A DNA stretch of 45,908 bases, taken from contig REDO01000044.1 in NCBI GenBank assembly GCA_007693435.1, positions 1 to 45,908 on the forward strand. Reading direction: 5' to 3'. The notes under the pieces are model-generated. The model was not told where the DNA came from and did not search any database. It was given only the letters and a program-made list of their open reading frames with translations. The stretch is from Salinarimonadaceae bacterium (lineage in GTDB: Bacteria; Pseudomonadota; Alphaproteobacteria; Rhizobiales; Beijerinckiaceae). Shown here piece after piece: positions 7,276 through 15,336 of the stretch. Made by a program: the position numbers and the translations under genes. Each line of letters opens with the position of its first letter. Position 1 is the first letter of the stretch.

Positions 7276-9693
7276 TCAGGCCTCCTGCGTCGGGGCGGCG
7301 GGCTCTTTCGCGCCCTTGGACGCAGCCTTGGGCGCGGCCTTGGGCGCGGCCTTGGGCGCGGCTTTGGGCGCGCCCTTGCCGGAAGGCTTCGGCTTCTCCC
7401 CGGTGGCGCGCAACAGCGCCCAGGCCGCGATCGCCGCAAGGGCCACGACGGCGATCTCGCCGAATGTGTCGAGGCTACGGAAATCAACCAGAATGACGTT
7501 GACGACATTGCGCCCGAAGGCTTCCGTGTAGCTGACCGTGGCGAAATACTCCGGCAGCGCCGCATTGAAGGGCGCAGCCGCGATCCAGAGCACGCAGATG
7601 AAGACCGCGAAGGCGAAGGCGAGAGACAGGCCCACGTCGTAGACGCGCTCGCGCCGCTTGCGCGTGACGCCCAGTACGAGCGGAAGGCGCAGGATCACCG
7701 CCGTCACGATGACGACGAAGAGGGTCTCGACGGAAAACTGCGTGAGCGCGAGATCGGGTCCGCCGTTGAAGAGGAAGATCAGCGCCAGCCCGTATCCCGC
7801 CACGCCCGTGGCGATGATCGCGGACACGACGGATTGCGCGAGCACCGCCGCGAGGCAACCGACCACGATCATCACGACGGCCGCGACGACGTACAGGCGG
7901 AACGGCTCATCCGGCGGCGTCGGCACGAGCGGCCCGTCCCCCGAGAGCAGGCCGTAGAAGATGAGCAGCGTCACGGCGCTCGCGGTGACGGCCCCGTAGA
8001 AGCGCGGATCGCCGTTCTGGAAGCGCGGGGTCGCCCAGGCCGAACCCGCGTCGAGGCCGCGCATCATGGCCTGATAGCCGCCGTCTCCGAGAAGGCGCTC
8101 CAGCGCCGCCGAGGGCTTCAAGACAGCGTGGATCGCGTTCCACTTCAGCGTGACGAGCGCGCCGAGCGCCACGACGAGCGCCGAGAGCGCCAGCATCGGC
8201 GTGAAGCCGTGCCACAGCGAGAACGAAACCGACATCGGCGCGCTGTTGATCGCCGACGCCGCCGGCTGCAGCAGGCTGCCGGCGATCAGCCAGGGCGCGA
8301 GGCCGAAAACGAGGCCGGCAACGCCCAGCACGAGCGGGCCGATATACATCCCGGGGCTCTCCCCGTGATGCACGTGCAGGTCGGCCGGGGCCTTGCCGAA
8401 GAAGGGCCGCAGCACGACGATCGCCGCGATCGCCACCATCACCGCATTGACGAGGACCGCGACCGTCACGGTCGCGATCGCGAAGGACGAGACGAGCTGA
8501 CCCTCGAAGAGATATTCCTTCGCTATGAATCCGACGAAGGGCGGCAGGCCGGCGGCGGAGAGCGCCGCGAGGATGATGGCGACGCGCGTCACCGGCATCT
8601 TGGCGCCGAGCCCCCCGAGCCGGTCGAGCTCGGGCTGGCCGGTGCCGTGGATGACGACGCCCGCGCAGAAGAACAGCGCCGCCTTGTAGAGCGCATGCGC
8701 CGTGATGAAGCCGACAACGGAGACCGCCGCCAGCTCGCCGTCGAGACCGATCAGCATGGTGATCGTGCCGAGCGAGGCGACCGTCGAGAAGGCCAGCACC
8801 GCCTTGAAAGCGGTCGAGCGCAACGCCTGCACGGCGGCGACGACCATCGTCGCGCAGCCGAAGATCACGAGGGTCGGGCCGAACCATTCGGCCTGGACGA
8901 AGATCGGCGAGAGCTTGGCGAGCAGGAACACGCCCAGCTTCACCATGGTGGCCGAGTGCAGATAGGCCGAGGCCGGCGTCGGCGCCGCCATGGCGTTGGG
9001 CAGCCAGAAATGGAAGGGAACCTGCGCGGATTTCGTGAAGCAGCCGATCATCACGAGAACGATGGCCGGTCCGAAATACGGGCTCGCCACGAGCGCCGAG
9101 GAATCGGCCAGAAGCGCGCCGATCGAGAAGGTGCCCGCGCCCACGCCGATCAGGATGATTCCCGCGAGCAGCGCGAGACCGCCGCCGACCGTCACGACGA
9201 GGGACTGCAAAGCCGCCTCGCGCGCCTCCGCCTTCTTGCTGTCGAAGCCGACGAGCAGGAACGAGAGCAGGCTCGTCATCTCCCAGAAGACGAACATGGC
9301 GATGAGGTTGTCGGCCGTCACGGTGGCGAGCATCGCCATCATGAAGAGCAGGATGTAGAGCAGGAACAGCGACCGCGTAAAATCGGGCTTCTCGTCCATG
9401 TAGCCCGCCGCGTAAAGCGTGACGAGCGTGCCTATCCCCGAGATCAGCAGCGCGAAGAGCAGCGAGAATCCGTCGAGCCGGATCGTCAGGTCGACGCCGA
9501 GCGCCGGCACCCAGGAGACCGTATCGACCACCGGCGCGACGGCGACGGCCCCGACCTGCGACAGAAAGAAAGCGAACATGGCCGCGGCGACGGCGACGCA
9601 CAGCGCTCCACCGAAACGTTTGAACCGCGCCGCGAGAAACGGCGTCGCCACCGAAGCGGCCAGACCGGCGAGAAGCATCGACGTCGCGGACAA
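7276..9693 (-). CDS. mnhA: Mrp/Mnh cation:proton antiporter subunit A
   Basis: At 805 residues this is the large NuoL-like subunit, with about 20 membrane helices. It shows the NuoL/M-type segments FVFWEMTSLLSFLLVGFD (conserved Glu near residue 140), SAQVPFHFWLPNAMAAPTPASAYLHSATMVKLG (in part: HFWLPNAMAAPTPASAYL) and AAGLPPFVGFIAKE. After about residue 620 comes the C-terminal domain shared with MnhA family proteins (GGPDLALTQFSVETL). The final 40 residues are a cytoplasmic-looking AAPK repeat tail. The start is a TTG at 9693: GGAGGG lies 9 nt upstream, whereas the first in-frame ATG (9678) is too far from it. It is the first gene of the antiporter operon. Confidence 0.95.
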   Translation of the reverse strand: MSATSMLLAGLAASVATPFLAARFKRFGGALCVAVAAAMFAFFLSQVGAVAVAPVVDTVSWVPALGVDLTIRLDGFSLLFALLISGIGTLVTLYAAGYMDEKPDFTRSLFLLYILLFMMAMLATVTADNLIAMFVFWEMTSLLSFLLVGFDSKKAEAREAALQSLVVTVGGGLALLAGIILIGVGAGTFSIGALLADSSALVASPYFGPAIVLVMIGCFTKSAQVPFHFWLPNAMAAPTPASAYLHSATMVKLGVFLLAKLSPIFVQAEWFGPTLVIFGCATMVVAAVQALRSTAFKAVLAFSTVASLGTITMLIGLDGELAAVSVVGFITAHALYKAALFFCAGVVIHGTGQPELDRLGGLGAKMPVTRVAIILAALSAAGLPPFVGFIAKEYLFEGQLVSSFAIATVTVAVLVNAVMVAIAAIVVLRPFFGKAPADLHVHHGESPGMYIGPLVLGVAGLVFGLAPWLIAGSLLQPAASAINSAPMSVSFSLWHGFTPMLALSALVVALGALVTLKWNAIHAVLKPSAALERLLGDGGYQAMMRGLDAGSAWATPRFQNGDPRFYGAVTASAVTLLIFYGLLSGDGPLVPTPPDEPFRLYVVAAVVMIVVGCLAAVLAQSVVSAIIATGVAGYGLALIFLFNGGPDLALTQFSVETLFVVIVTAVILRLPLVLGVTRKRRERVYDVGLSLAFAFAVFICVLWIAAAPFNAALPEYFATVSYTEAFGRNVVNVILVDFRSLDTFGEIAVVALAAIAAWALLRATGEKPKPSGKGAPKAAPKAAPKAAPKAASKGAKEPAAPTQEA
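7313..7380 (-). repeat. 12-bp tandem repeat inside the 3' end of mnhA
   Basis: Four near-perfect copies of GCCTTGGGCGCG (plus strand reading), flanked by diverged half copies, encode the repeated tetrapeptide AAPK of the MnhA tail. The repeat keeps frame because the unit is 12 nt. Copy number is likely to vary between strains. Confidence 0.9.
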
Positions 9694-9771
9694 CGGCAGA
9701 TCCCTCCAGGAGATTGATCAGGGCGCGATTCGTCTACAACGGGGCGCGCCGGGGCGAGATACGGATTTCCC

Positions 9772-9801
9772 CGTATGGTTCGGAGCCTGTTCTGGCGTCA
9801 A
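9772..9801 (-). promoter_or_regulatory. Candidate promoter for the mnhABCDEFG operon
   Basis: On the minus strand, CTTGACG (-35 TTGACG, 9801-9796) is followed after 18 nt by CATACG (-10, 9777-9772). The -35 matches the alphaproteobacterial CTTGAC consensus well; the -10 is weak. It lies about 80 nt upstream of the mnhA TTG start, and the -10 overlaps an ATACGG-N6-CCGTAT inverted repeat. Confidence 0.4.
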
Positions 9802-9922
9802 GCTTTTTACACGCGTCCCGTGGCCGCGCCAGCGGATTTGGGCCGAATTCACCGAAATCGACGCGAAATTCGGCGCCAATCTGCCTCCGGGTTCAGCGAA
9901 GACGTCCTTGGAATACGCGCTG

Positions 9923-9951
9923 TTGCCGCGCTTCGCGGCGTCGTGTATGGG
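9923..9951 (+). promoter_or_regulatory. Weak candidate promoter for the acpXL operon
   Basis: TTGCCG (9923-9928) and TATGGG (9946-9951) are separated by 17 nt. Both hexamers are only partial matches to the sigma-70 consensus, so this is the best spacing I could find rather than a firm call. The acpXL ATG lies about 115 nt further on. Confidence 0.25.
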
Positions 9952-10067
9952 GAACCCTTCGATACCCCAGCAAGGCGGCGCCGCCCTGGGGCGACCGGCC
10001 CGCGGCGCAAGCCGGCGCGTGACCGGAAGCCAGCGACGCCGCGATCAACCCCGGAGCGAGGAACGCG

Positions 10068-10346
10068 ATGTCCTCCACTTTCGACACCGTCGCCGACATC
10101 ATCGCCGAGACGGCCGACATCCCGCGCGAAGACGTCACGCCGGAGAGCCACGCCATCGACGATCTCGGCATCGATTCCCTCGCCTTCCTCGACATCGCTT
10201 TCGCGATCGACAAGGCGTTCGGCATCAAGCTGCCGCTTGAGCAGTGGACGCAGGAAGTCAACGAGGGCAAGGCGCCCGCCGAGGAGTATTTCGTGCTCAA
10301 GAACCTCGTCGCGCGCATCGACGAGCTCGTCGCCGCCAAGAGCTGA
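10068..10346 (+). CDS. acpXL: Acyl carrier protein AcpXL for very-long-chain lipid A acylation
   Basis: A 92-residue acyl carrier protein. The phosphopantetheine site is [12 protein letters not shown], with Ser37. The distinctive AcpXL extension after helix [18 protein letters not shown], followed by [16 protein letters not shown], sets it apart from the housekeeping ACP and matches what I know of rhizobial AcpXL closely. In rhizobia AcpXL carries the 27-hydroxyoctacosanoic (C28) chain that is attached to lipid A. It heads the operon acpXL-fabZXL-fabF2XL-fabF1XL-reductase. A good GGAGCGAGGA precedes the ATG. Confidence 0.94.
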   Translation: MSSTFDTVADIIAETADIPREDVTPESHAIDDLGIDSLAFLDIAFAIDKAFGIKLPLEQWTQEVNEGKAPAEEYFVLKNLVARIDELVAAKS

Positions 10347-10377
10347 ATATCGGGCTGAATATCGGGCTGAATGACGG
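10342..10377 (+). repeat. 12-bp tandem repeat (3 copies) over the acpXL stop codon
   Basis: GCTGAATATCGG occurs twice in a row and is followed by the variant GCTGAATGACGG. Each copy contains TGA in the acpXL frame, so the gene ends with three in-frame stop codons. The unit length equals that of the repeats at 110-175 and in mnhA. Confidence 0.85.
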
Positions 10378-10417
10378 GCCTCGGGCCGCCCGGCCGCGAG
10401 AGAGACACGGTTGAGCC

Positions 10418-10879
10418 ATGCGGCTTGAATATTTCCAGATGATCGACGCCGTGACGGCGCTTGACGCGCAGGCGAAGACCATCGCCGCGAGCTCCGTCGT
10501 GCCCGCGCAGAGCCCCGTTTTCGAGGGGCACTTCCCAGGCCACCCGCTCGTGCCCGGCGTGCTCCTCACCGAGACCATGGCCCAGGCGTCGGGCTACCTC
10601 ATCCTCGCGCTCACCGGCTTCACGCACATGCCGTTCCTGATGGCGGTCGATAAGGCGCGTTTCCGCGATTTCGTCGGCCCGGGAGCCGAGCTCGAGGTGA
10701 AGGCCGCGCTTGAGCACGAGGGTTCCGGCTACGCGGCGACGAAGGCGAAGATCGTGAGCGACGGCAAGACCATCTGCGACGCGCAGCTGCGCTTCCGCAC
10801 GATGCCCTTTCCCGCCGGACTCGATGAACAGATGCGAGCGCAGGCGCGCCGCATCGGACTGACGGAGGCCGTCCGATGA
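10418..10879 (+). CDS. fabZXL: 3-hydroxyacyl-ACP dehydratase FabZ-like, very-long-chain pathway
   Basis: This 153-residue hotdog-fold dehydratase has the FabZ active site FEGHFPGHPLVPGVLLTETMAQ, with His38 and Glu52 as the predicted catalytic pair. It would remove water from 3-hydroxyacyl chains on AcpXL during elongation. It is slightly different from housekeeping FabZ in its start (MRLEYFQMID) and has an extended, Arg-rich C-terminus. It lies 71 nt after acpXL and overlaps fabF2XL by an ATGA. Confidence 0.92.
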   Translation: MRLEYFQMIDAVTALDAQAKTIAASSVVPAQSPVFEGHFPGHPLVPGVLLTETMAQASGYLILALTGFTHMPFLMAVDKARFRDFVGPGAELEVKAALEHEGSGYAATKAKIVSDGKTICDAQLRFRTMPFPAGLDEQMRAQARRIGLTEAVR

Positions 10880-12024
10880 GCGCGCGCGACGTGGTGGTGA
10901 CGGGCGCCGGGCTCCTGACGAGTTCCGGGATCGGCGTCGATGCAGGGCTTGCGGCGCTTCTCGGCGAGACGGCGCCGGTTCTCGATTACGACCGCTTCGC
11001 GCCCTTTCCCGTGCATCCGGCCTGCGAGGTCGATTTCGGCGCGCAGATCCCCAAGAAATCGGACCTGCGCCAGATGGAGCCCTGGCAGAAGCTCGGCGTC
11101 TTCGCGGCCGGGCTCGCGCTCGACGACGCCGGCCTGAAGGACGACGCGTCGCTCAAGAGCGCCATGAGCCTGATCGTCTCGGCCGGCGGCGGCGAGCGGG
11201 ATTTCGAGGTGGACGGCCAGATCCTGACCGGCCTCCGGGAGGCGGAGAATCCGGGCGCCTATCTCAACGAGCGTCTGATGAGCGACGTCCGCCCGACGCT
11301 CTTCCTCGCGCAATTGTCCAATCTTCTGGCCGGCAACATCGCCATCGTCCACGGCGTGACCGGCGCGTCGCGCACCTTCATGGGCGAGGAGCAGGCCGGC
11401 GTCGACGCCGTGCGCGTCGCTCACGCCCGCATCCGCGCGGGCCAGGCCGATATCGTCCTCGTCGGGGGATCGTTCAACGCCGAGCGGCCCGATTCGCTGA
11501 TGCTCTACGAGATGGGCGGCATGCTCTGGAAGCGCCCCTTCGCGAGCGTCTGGGACCGGCCGGCCCAAGGCGGCGGCTTCATTCTCGGCTCGGGCGGCGC
11601 CTTTCTCATGCTCGAGGCCCGCGAGAGCGCCCAGCGGCGCGGGGCCCGCTTCTCGGCGCGCGTCGACGCGGTCGCCGCCGACCTCACCCGCCGCCAGCCG
11701 GGCGCGGCCGCGCGATCGCTCGAATCGCTGTGGAGCGCGGTCGCTCCCGGCCCCGACGCCCTCGTCGTCTCCGGCGCGACCGGCGCGCGCGAGCGCACGT
11801 TCGAAGAGCGCGCGGCGCTCGATCGGCTCGCGCCGGGCGCGCGAATCCTCGCCACGCAGGACGCGTTCGGCCATCTGATGGAAGGGCAGTTTCCAGCCGG
11901 AATCGCGCTCGCGGCCGCGCTCATCGCGCGGGGCGAGGCGCCCGAGGCCGTCGTGACCTCCGTCGGGCATCAGCGCGGCGAAGGCCTGGTCCGCCTCTCG
12001 CGGGCCGATCAGGGAGCGGAGTGA
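10876..12024 (+). CDS. fabF2XL: Ketosynthase-like protein FabF2XL lacking the catalytic Cys
   Basis: A 382-residue thiolase-fold protein of the FabF family. It aligns with FabF along its length (VVVTGAGLLTSSG at the start; HGVTGAS at 159-165; GQADIVLVGGS). Where active ketosynthases have ACxSG, it reads MGEEQAG, so Glu172 replaces the nucleophilic Cys. The first catalytic His motif (NAHGT) is also missing (VVSGATGARER), while the second is partly kept (FGHLMEGQFPAG). The reading frame is intact and sits between two active partners with 4-nt spacing, so it is not a decayed gene. By analogy with the chain length factor of type II polyketide synthases, it probably pairs with FabF1XL and sets or permits very long chains. 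Confidence 0.88.
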   Translation: MSARDVVVTGAGLLTSSGIGVDAGLAALLGETAPVLDYDRFAPFPVHPACEVDFGAQIPKKSDLRQMEPWQKLGVFAAGLALDDAGLKDDASLKSAMSLIVSAGGGERDFEVDGQILTGLREAENPGAYLNERLMSDVRPTLFLAQLSNLLAGNIAIVHGVTGASRTFMGEEQAGVDAVRVAHARIRAGQADIVLVGGSFNAERPDSLMLYEMGGMLWKRPFASVWDRPAQGGGFILGSGGAFLMLEARESAQRRGARFSARVDAVAADLTRRQPGAAARSLESLWSAVAPGPDALVVSGATGARERTFEERAALDRLAPGARILATQDAFGHLMEGQFPAGIALAAALIARGEAPEAVVTSVGHQRGEGLVRLSRADQGAE

Positions 12025-12028
12025 GGAG

Positions 12029-13312
12029 ATGACGATGCCGGCTTATCGCGATCGCCAGGGCCGCCCGCTCGTCGCCGTCACCGGCATGGGCGTCGTCACC
12101 TCGCTCGGCGAGGGCAAAGAGGATAACTGGACCGCCCTCACCGCCGGGCGATCGGGCATCCACACCATCCGCCGTTTCCCGATCGACGGCCTGCGCACCA
12201 CCATCGCCGGCACCGTCGATTATATCGACGTCGAACCGTTCTGCGCGCCCGCGCTCTCGGAGGAATTCGCCGCCCGCGCGGCCTCCGAGGCGATCGCGCA
12301 GGCGGGAATCGGCGCGGATTTCCCCGGCTCGCTCTTCATCGCCGTGCCTCCGGTCGAGATGGAATGGCCGACGCGCACCGCGCTTGCGCAGGCCTCCGGC
12401 CAGGAAGGCGCGATCACCTACGCCGACCTGCTGCGCGCCGCCGGGATCGGCGACCTGCGCAGCTGGCACGACCTATTCCTCTTCGGCACCGTCGCCGAGC
12501 GCATCCAGGAGCGCTTCGGCACGAAGGGCTCTCCGATCTCCCTCTCCACCGCCTGCTCCTCGGGGGCGACGGCGATCCAGCTCGGCGTCGAGGCGATCCG
12601 CCGGGGCGAGGCGCCGGCGGCGCTCTGCATCGGCACGGACGGCTCGGTGCAGGCCGAGGCGCTGATCCGCTTCTCGCTTCTCTCGGCCCTCTCCACCCAG
12701 AACGATGTTCCGGAAAAGGCTTCGAAGCCCTTCTCGAAAAACCGCGACGGCTTCGTCATGGGCGAGGGCGGCGCCGCGCTCGTCCTCGAGAGCGCCGAGC
12801 ACGCGGTCGCGCGCGGGGCGACGATCCTCGGCTATGTGCTGGGCTGCGGCGAGAAGGGCGACGGTTTCCACCGCACGCGTTCGAGCCCCGACGGCGCGCC
12901 GATCATCGCCGCGATCGAGGCCGCGATCGCCGATGCCGGCGTGACCCCGGACGCGATCGACTACGTCAACGCGCACGGCACCGGCACGCCCGAAAACGAC
13001 AAGATGGAGTCCATGGGCCTGATGACGGTGCTCGGCGAGCGGATGAAAACCGTGCCGATCTCCTCCAACAAGTCGATGGTGGGCCACACGCTCACCGCCG
13101 CCGGCGCGGTGGAGGCGGTGTTCTCGCTGCTCGCCATCGCGCATGGCCGCATCCCGCCGACGATCAACCACGAGATCCCCGACCCTTCGATCCCGCTCGA
13201 TGTGGTGCCGAACGTCGCCCGCGACGCGGCGGTGGGCGTCGTGCTCTCGAACTCCTTCGGCTTCGGCGGTCAGAACACCTGTCTCGTCTTCGGGGCCGAA
13301 CCGGTCGCCTGA
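12029..13312 (+). CDS. fabF1XL: Beta-ketoacyl-ACP synthase FabF1XL (active)
   Basis: A 427-residue FabF-type condensing enzyme with a complete Cys-His-His triad: STACSSG (Cys176), NAHGTGTPEND (His316) and MVGHTLTAAG (His353). The closing glycine-rich motif is [11 protein letters not shown]. It would condense malonyl-ACP with the growing acyl chain on AcpXL. It starts 4 nt after fabF2XL with GGAG directly upstream. A second ATG at 12035 is a possible start. An insert around residues 100-150 (including QEGAITYADLLRAAG) is longer than in housekeeping FabF and is shared by the XL type. Confidence 0.92.
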   Translation: MTMPAYRDRQGRPLVAVTGMGVVTSLGEGKEDNWTALTAGRSGIHTIRRFPIDGLRTTIAGTVDYIDVEPFCAPALSEEFAARAASEAIAQAGIGADFPGSLFIAVPPVEMEWPTRTALAQASGQEGAITYADLLRAAGIGDLRSWHDLFLFGTVAERIQERFGTKGSPISLSTACSSGATAIQLGVEAIRRGEAPAALCIGTDGSVQAEALIRFSLLSALSTQNDVPEKASKPFSKNRDGFVMGEGGAALVLESAEHAVARGATILGYVLGCGEKGDGFHRTRSSPDGAPIIAAIEAAIADAGVTPDAIDYVNAHGTGTPENDKMESMGLMTVLGERMKTVPISSNKSMVGHTLTAAGAVEAVFSLLAIAHGRIPPTINHEIPDPSIPLDVVPNVARDAAVGVVLSNSFGFGGQNTCLVFGAEPVA

Positions 13313-13333
13313 TCCCGCCTGAAAGGAACCATC

Positions 13334-14083
13334 ATGGAGAAGCGCATCCTGGTCACGGGCGGCGGCAAGGGCGTCGGCGCGGCGATCGTGCGCGCGCTGG
13401 CAGCGCAGGGCTTCGACGTCGATTTCACCTATCGCTCCTCGTCCGAGGCGGCGCGCGCGCTGGCGCAGGAGCTCGTCGAGGTCAATCCCGGCCGCACCGT
13501 GAACGGCTTCTCGCTTGATCTCGCCGACAAGGGAGCGCTCGACGCCTTCTGCGAGCGCATCGAAGGCGAGCGCTATTTCGGCTTCGTCCACAATGCCGGC
13601 CAATCCTACGACGCGCTCACCGCCATGATGGCGCAGGACAAGGCCGAGGCCGCGATGCAGGTCAATTTCTGGTCGTTCACGCGCCTTTGCAAAGCGTTGA
13701 TGCGGGGCATGCTGCGCGCCCGCGCGGGGCGCATCGTCGCGATCGGCTCCGTGGCGGCGCTCCAGGCCACCGCCGGCAACGCGGCCTACGCCGCGACGAA
13801 GGGAGCGCTGATCTCCTACGCCCGCACCCTCGCCATCGAGACGGCCAAGCGCGGCGTCGCGGTCAACGTCATCGCGCCGGGCTTCATCGACACCGACATG
13901 CTCTCCGCCTACGCGGCCTATCGCGACAATATGGAGAAGCAGATCCCCGTCGGGCGCTTCGCCAAGCCCGAGGAGGTCGCGGGCCTCGCAGCCTTCCTGA
14001 TGAGCGAGCCGGCGGGATACGTCACCGGCGCCGTCATCCCCATCGATGGCGGGCTCACTGCGATGATCGGCGTGCATCGCTGA
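13334..14083 (+). CDS. 3-oxoacyl-ACP reductase (FabG-like short-chain dehydrogenase)
   Basis: A 249-residue classical SDR. The cofactor motif is TGGGKGVG (residues 8-15), the NAG motif is HNAGQS (87-91), and the catalytic residues are Ser139, Tyr152 and Lys156 (IGSVAALQ and YAATKG). The end has VTGAVIPIDGGLT, as in FabG. It follows fabF1XL by 21 nt with AAAGGA upstream of the ATG and so supplies the ketoreduction step to the acpXL set. In the rhizobial operons I know, an alcohol dehydrogenase-like gene (adh2XL) and lpxXL follow here; neither is present. Confidence 0.88.
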   Translation: MEKRILVTGGGKGVGAAIVRALAAQGFDVDFTYRSSSEAARALAQELVEVNPGRTVNGFSLDLADKGALDAFCERIEGERYFGFVHNAGQSYDALTAMMAQDKAEAAMQVNFWSFTRLCKALMRGMLRARAGRIVAIGSVAALQATAGNAAYAATKGALISYARTLAIETAKRGVAVNVIAPGFIDTDMLSAYAAYRDNMEKQIPVGRFAKPEEVAGLAAFLMSEPAGYVTGAVIPIDGGLTAMIGVHR

Positions 14084-14110
14084 GCGCTGGAAGGCCCCCG
14101 CGACGATTCT

Positions 14111-15109
14111 TCACAGCATGCTCGGCAGCACCCGGTCCGGCGGACGATGCCCGTCGACATAGGCGCGGACGTTGACGATCACCTTCTCGCCCATCTCGAC
14201 GCGGCCCTCATAGGTCGCGGAGCCCATATGCGGCAGCAGCACGACCTTGCCGGCGCGCGCCAGCTTGATCAGGCGCGGATTGACCGCCGGCTCGTGCTCG
14301 AACACGTCGAGGCCCGCGCCGCCGAGCTGGCCCTGCTCGATGAGGCGCGCCATGGCGGTCTCGTCGATGATCTCGCCGCGCGCGGTGTTCACGATGATCG
14401 CGGTCGGCCGCATCAGCTTGAGACGCCTCGCCGAGAGCAGGTGGTAGGTCGCGGGCGTGTGCGGGCAGTTGACGGAGATGATGTCCATCCGCGCCAGCAT
14501 CTGGTCGAGGGAATCCCAGTAAGTCGCCTCCAGCTGCTCCTCGATCGCGGAATCGACGCGGCGGCGGTTGTGATAGTGGATCGACAGGCCGAATGCGCGC
14601 GCGCGCCGCGCCAGCGCCGTGCCGATGCGCCCCATCCCGACGATGCCGAGCCGCTTTCCGGTGATGCGGTGGCCGAGCATCCAGGTCGGCGACCAGCCGC
14701 TCCAGGCGTCGTCCGGCACGATCCTCGCGCCCTCGGCGATACGCCGCGCGACCGCGAGGATCAGCGCCATGGTCATGTCGGCGGTGTCCTCGGTGAGAAC
14801 GCCGGGCGTGTTCGTCACCGTGATCCCGCGCGCCAGCGCGGCGGCCACGTCGATATGGTCGAAGCCGTTGCCGAAATTGGCGATGAGCTTGAGCTGCGCG
14901 CCGGCCTGCGCGATCAGCTCCGCGTCGATCGCGTCGGTGACGGTGGGAATCAGCACCTCCGCGTCGGCCATGGCCGCGGCCAGCGCCTCGCGCGACATGG
15001 GCGCGTCCTCGATATTGAGGCGCGCGTCGAACAATTCGCGCATGCGGGTCTCGACGACGTCCGGCAGACGGCGCGTCACGACGACGAGCGGCTTCTTGCG
15101 GTTTGGCAT
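14111..15109 (-). CDS. D-2-hydroxyacid dehydrogenase (glyoxylate/hydroxypyruvate reductase type)
   Basis: A 332-residue NAD(P)-dependent D-2-hydroxyacid dehydrogenase. The nucleotide-binding motif is GIVGMGRIGTALARRA. The catalytic residues are Arg in VNTARGEIIDE, Glu in LDVFEHEP and His in LLPHMGSAT. The NADPH-type basic residues RRRVDS follow the beta-2 strand (YHNRRR). This points to a glyoxylate or hydroxypyruvate reductase rather than phosphoglycerate dehydrogenase, which would be longer and carry an ACT domain. It converges with the acpXL operon (27 nt apart). A second, different enzyme of this superfamily is encoded at 42742-43686. Confidence 0.88.
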   Translation of the reverse strand: MPNRKKPLVVVTRRLPDVVETRMRELFDARLNIEDAPMSREALAAAMADAEVLIPTVTDAIDAELIAQAGAQLKLIANFGNGFDHIDVAAALARGITVTNTPGVLTEDTADMTMALILAVARRIAEGARIVPDDAWSGWSPTWMLGHRITGKRLGIVGMGRIGTALARRARAFGLSIHYHNRRRVDSAIEEQLEATYWDSLDQMLARMDIISVNCPHTPATYHLLSARRLKLMRPTAIIVNTARGEIIDETAMARLIEQGQLGGAGLDVFEHEPAVNPRLIKLARAGKVVLLPHMGSATYEGRVEMGEKVIVNVRAYVDGHRPPDRVLPSML

Positions 15110-15336
15110 CCTGGTTCGTCCTCACCGGCGCCGGCCCGGGCCGGCGGCATGTACACCCGGTGTTAACCGAGTTCCGCAGAAAGATGAACACGGTCCCGCT
15201 CCACGTCGCGAGACCGTCCGGCTTCTCTAGCAGAGAGCCGCATAAACACAATCCGACGCGCCGACCGACGCGCACCCGCGCGCCGACGGCCGCGCAGGAC
15301 CAAGCGAGACGGAAGAAGCCGGAGAACTGCGCCACG

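Larger units (their letters stand above)
9694..10067. other. Divergent intergenic region between mnhA and acpXL (374 bp)
   Basis: No gene is supported here. The region contains the inverted repeat ATACGG-N6-CCGTAT (9759-9776), which overlaps the -10 of the mnhA promoter candidate. It also has a GCCGCG-CTT-CGCGGC palindrome (9925-9939) and a composite palindrome CCCCAG...GGCGGCGCCGCC...CTGGGG (9965-9991) about 80 nt before acpXL. These are reasonable operator or leader-structure candidates for two large operons that share this region. The stretch 9800-9900 shows nothing I can name. Confidence 0.55.

Noticed and set aside
6988-9717. Very long open frame on the plus strand opposite mnhA
   Set aside because: Its product is an unbroken run of Arg, Asp, Glu, His and Gly without any domain, as expected from the antisense frame of a GC-rich membrane-protein gene.
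10876-12024. fabF2XL as a pseudogene because of its lost active-site Cys
   Set aside because: The frame is intact, coupled on both sides and in the expected place of the conserved operon; the change fits a chain-length-factor-like role.
10068-14083. Aryl polyene or type II polyketide cluster
   Set aside because: The gene content is similar (ACP, dehydratase, two ketosynthases, reductase), but the ACP has the AcpXL-specific extension and there are no aryl-polyene genes such as ammonia-lyase or thioesterase.
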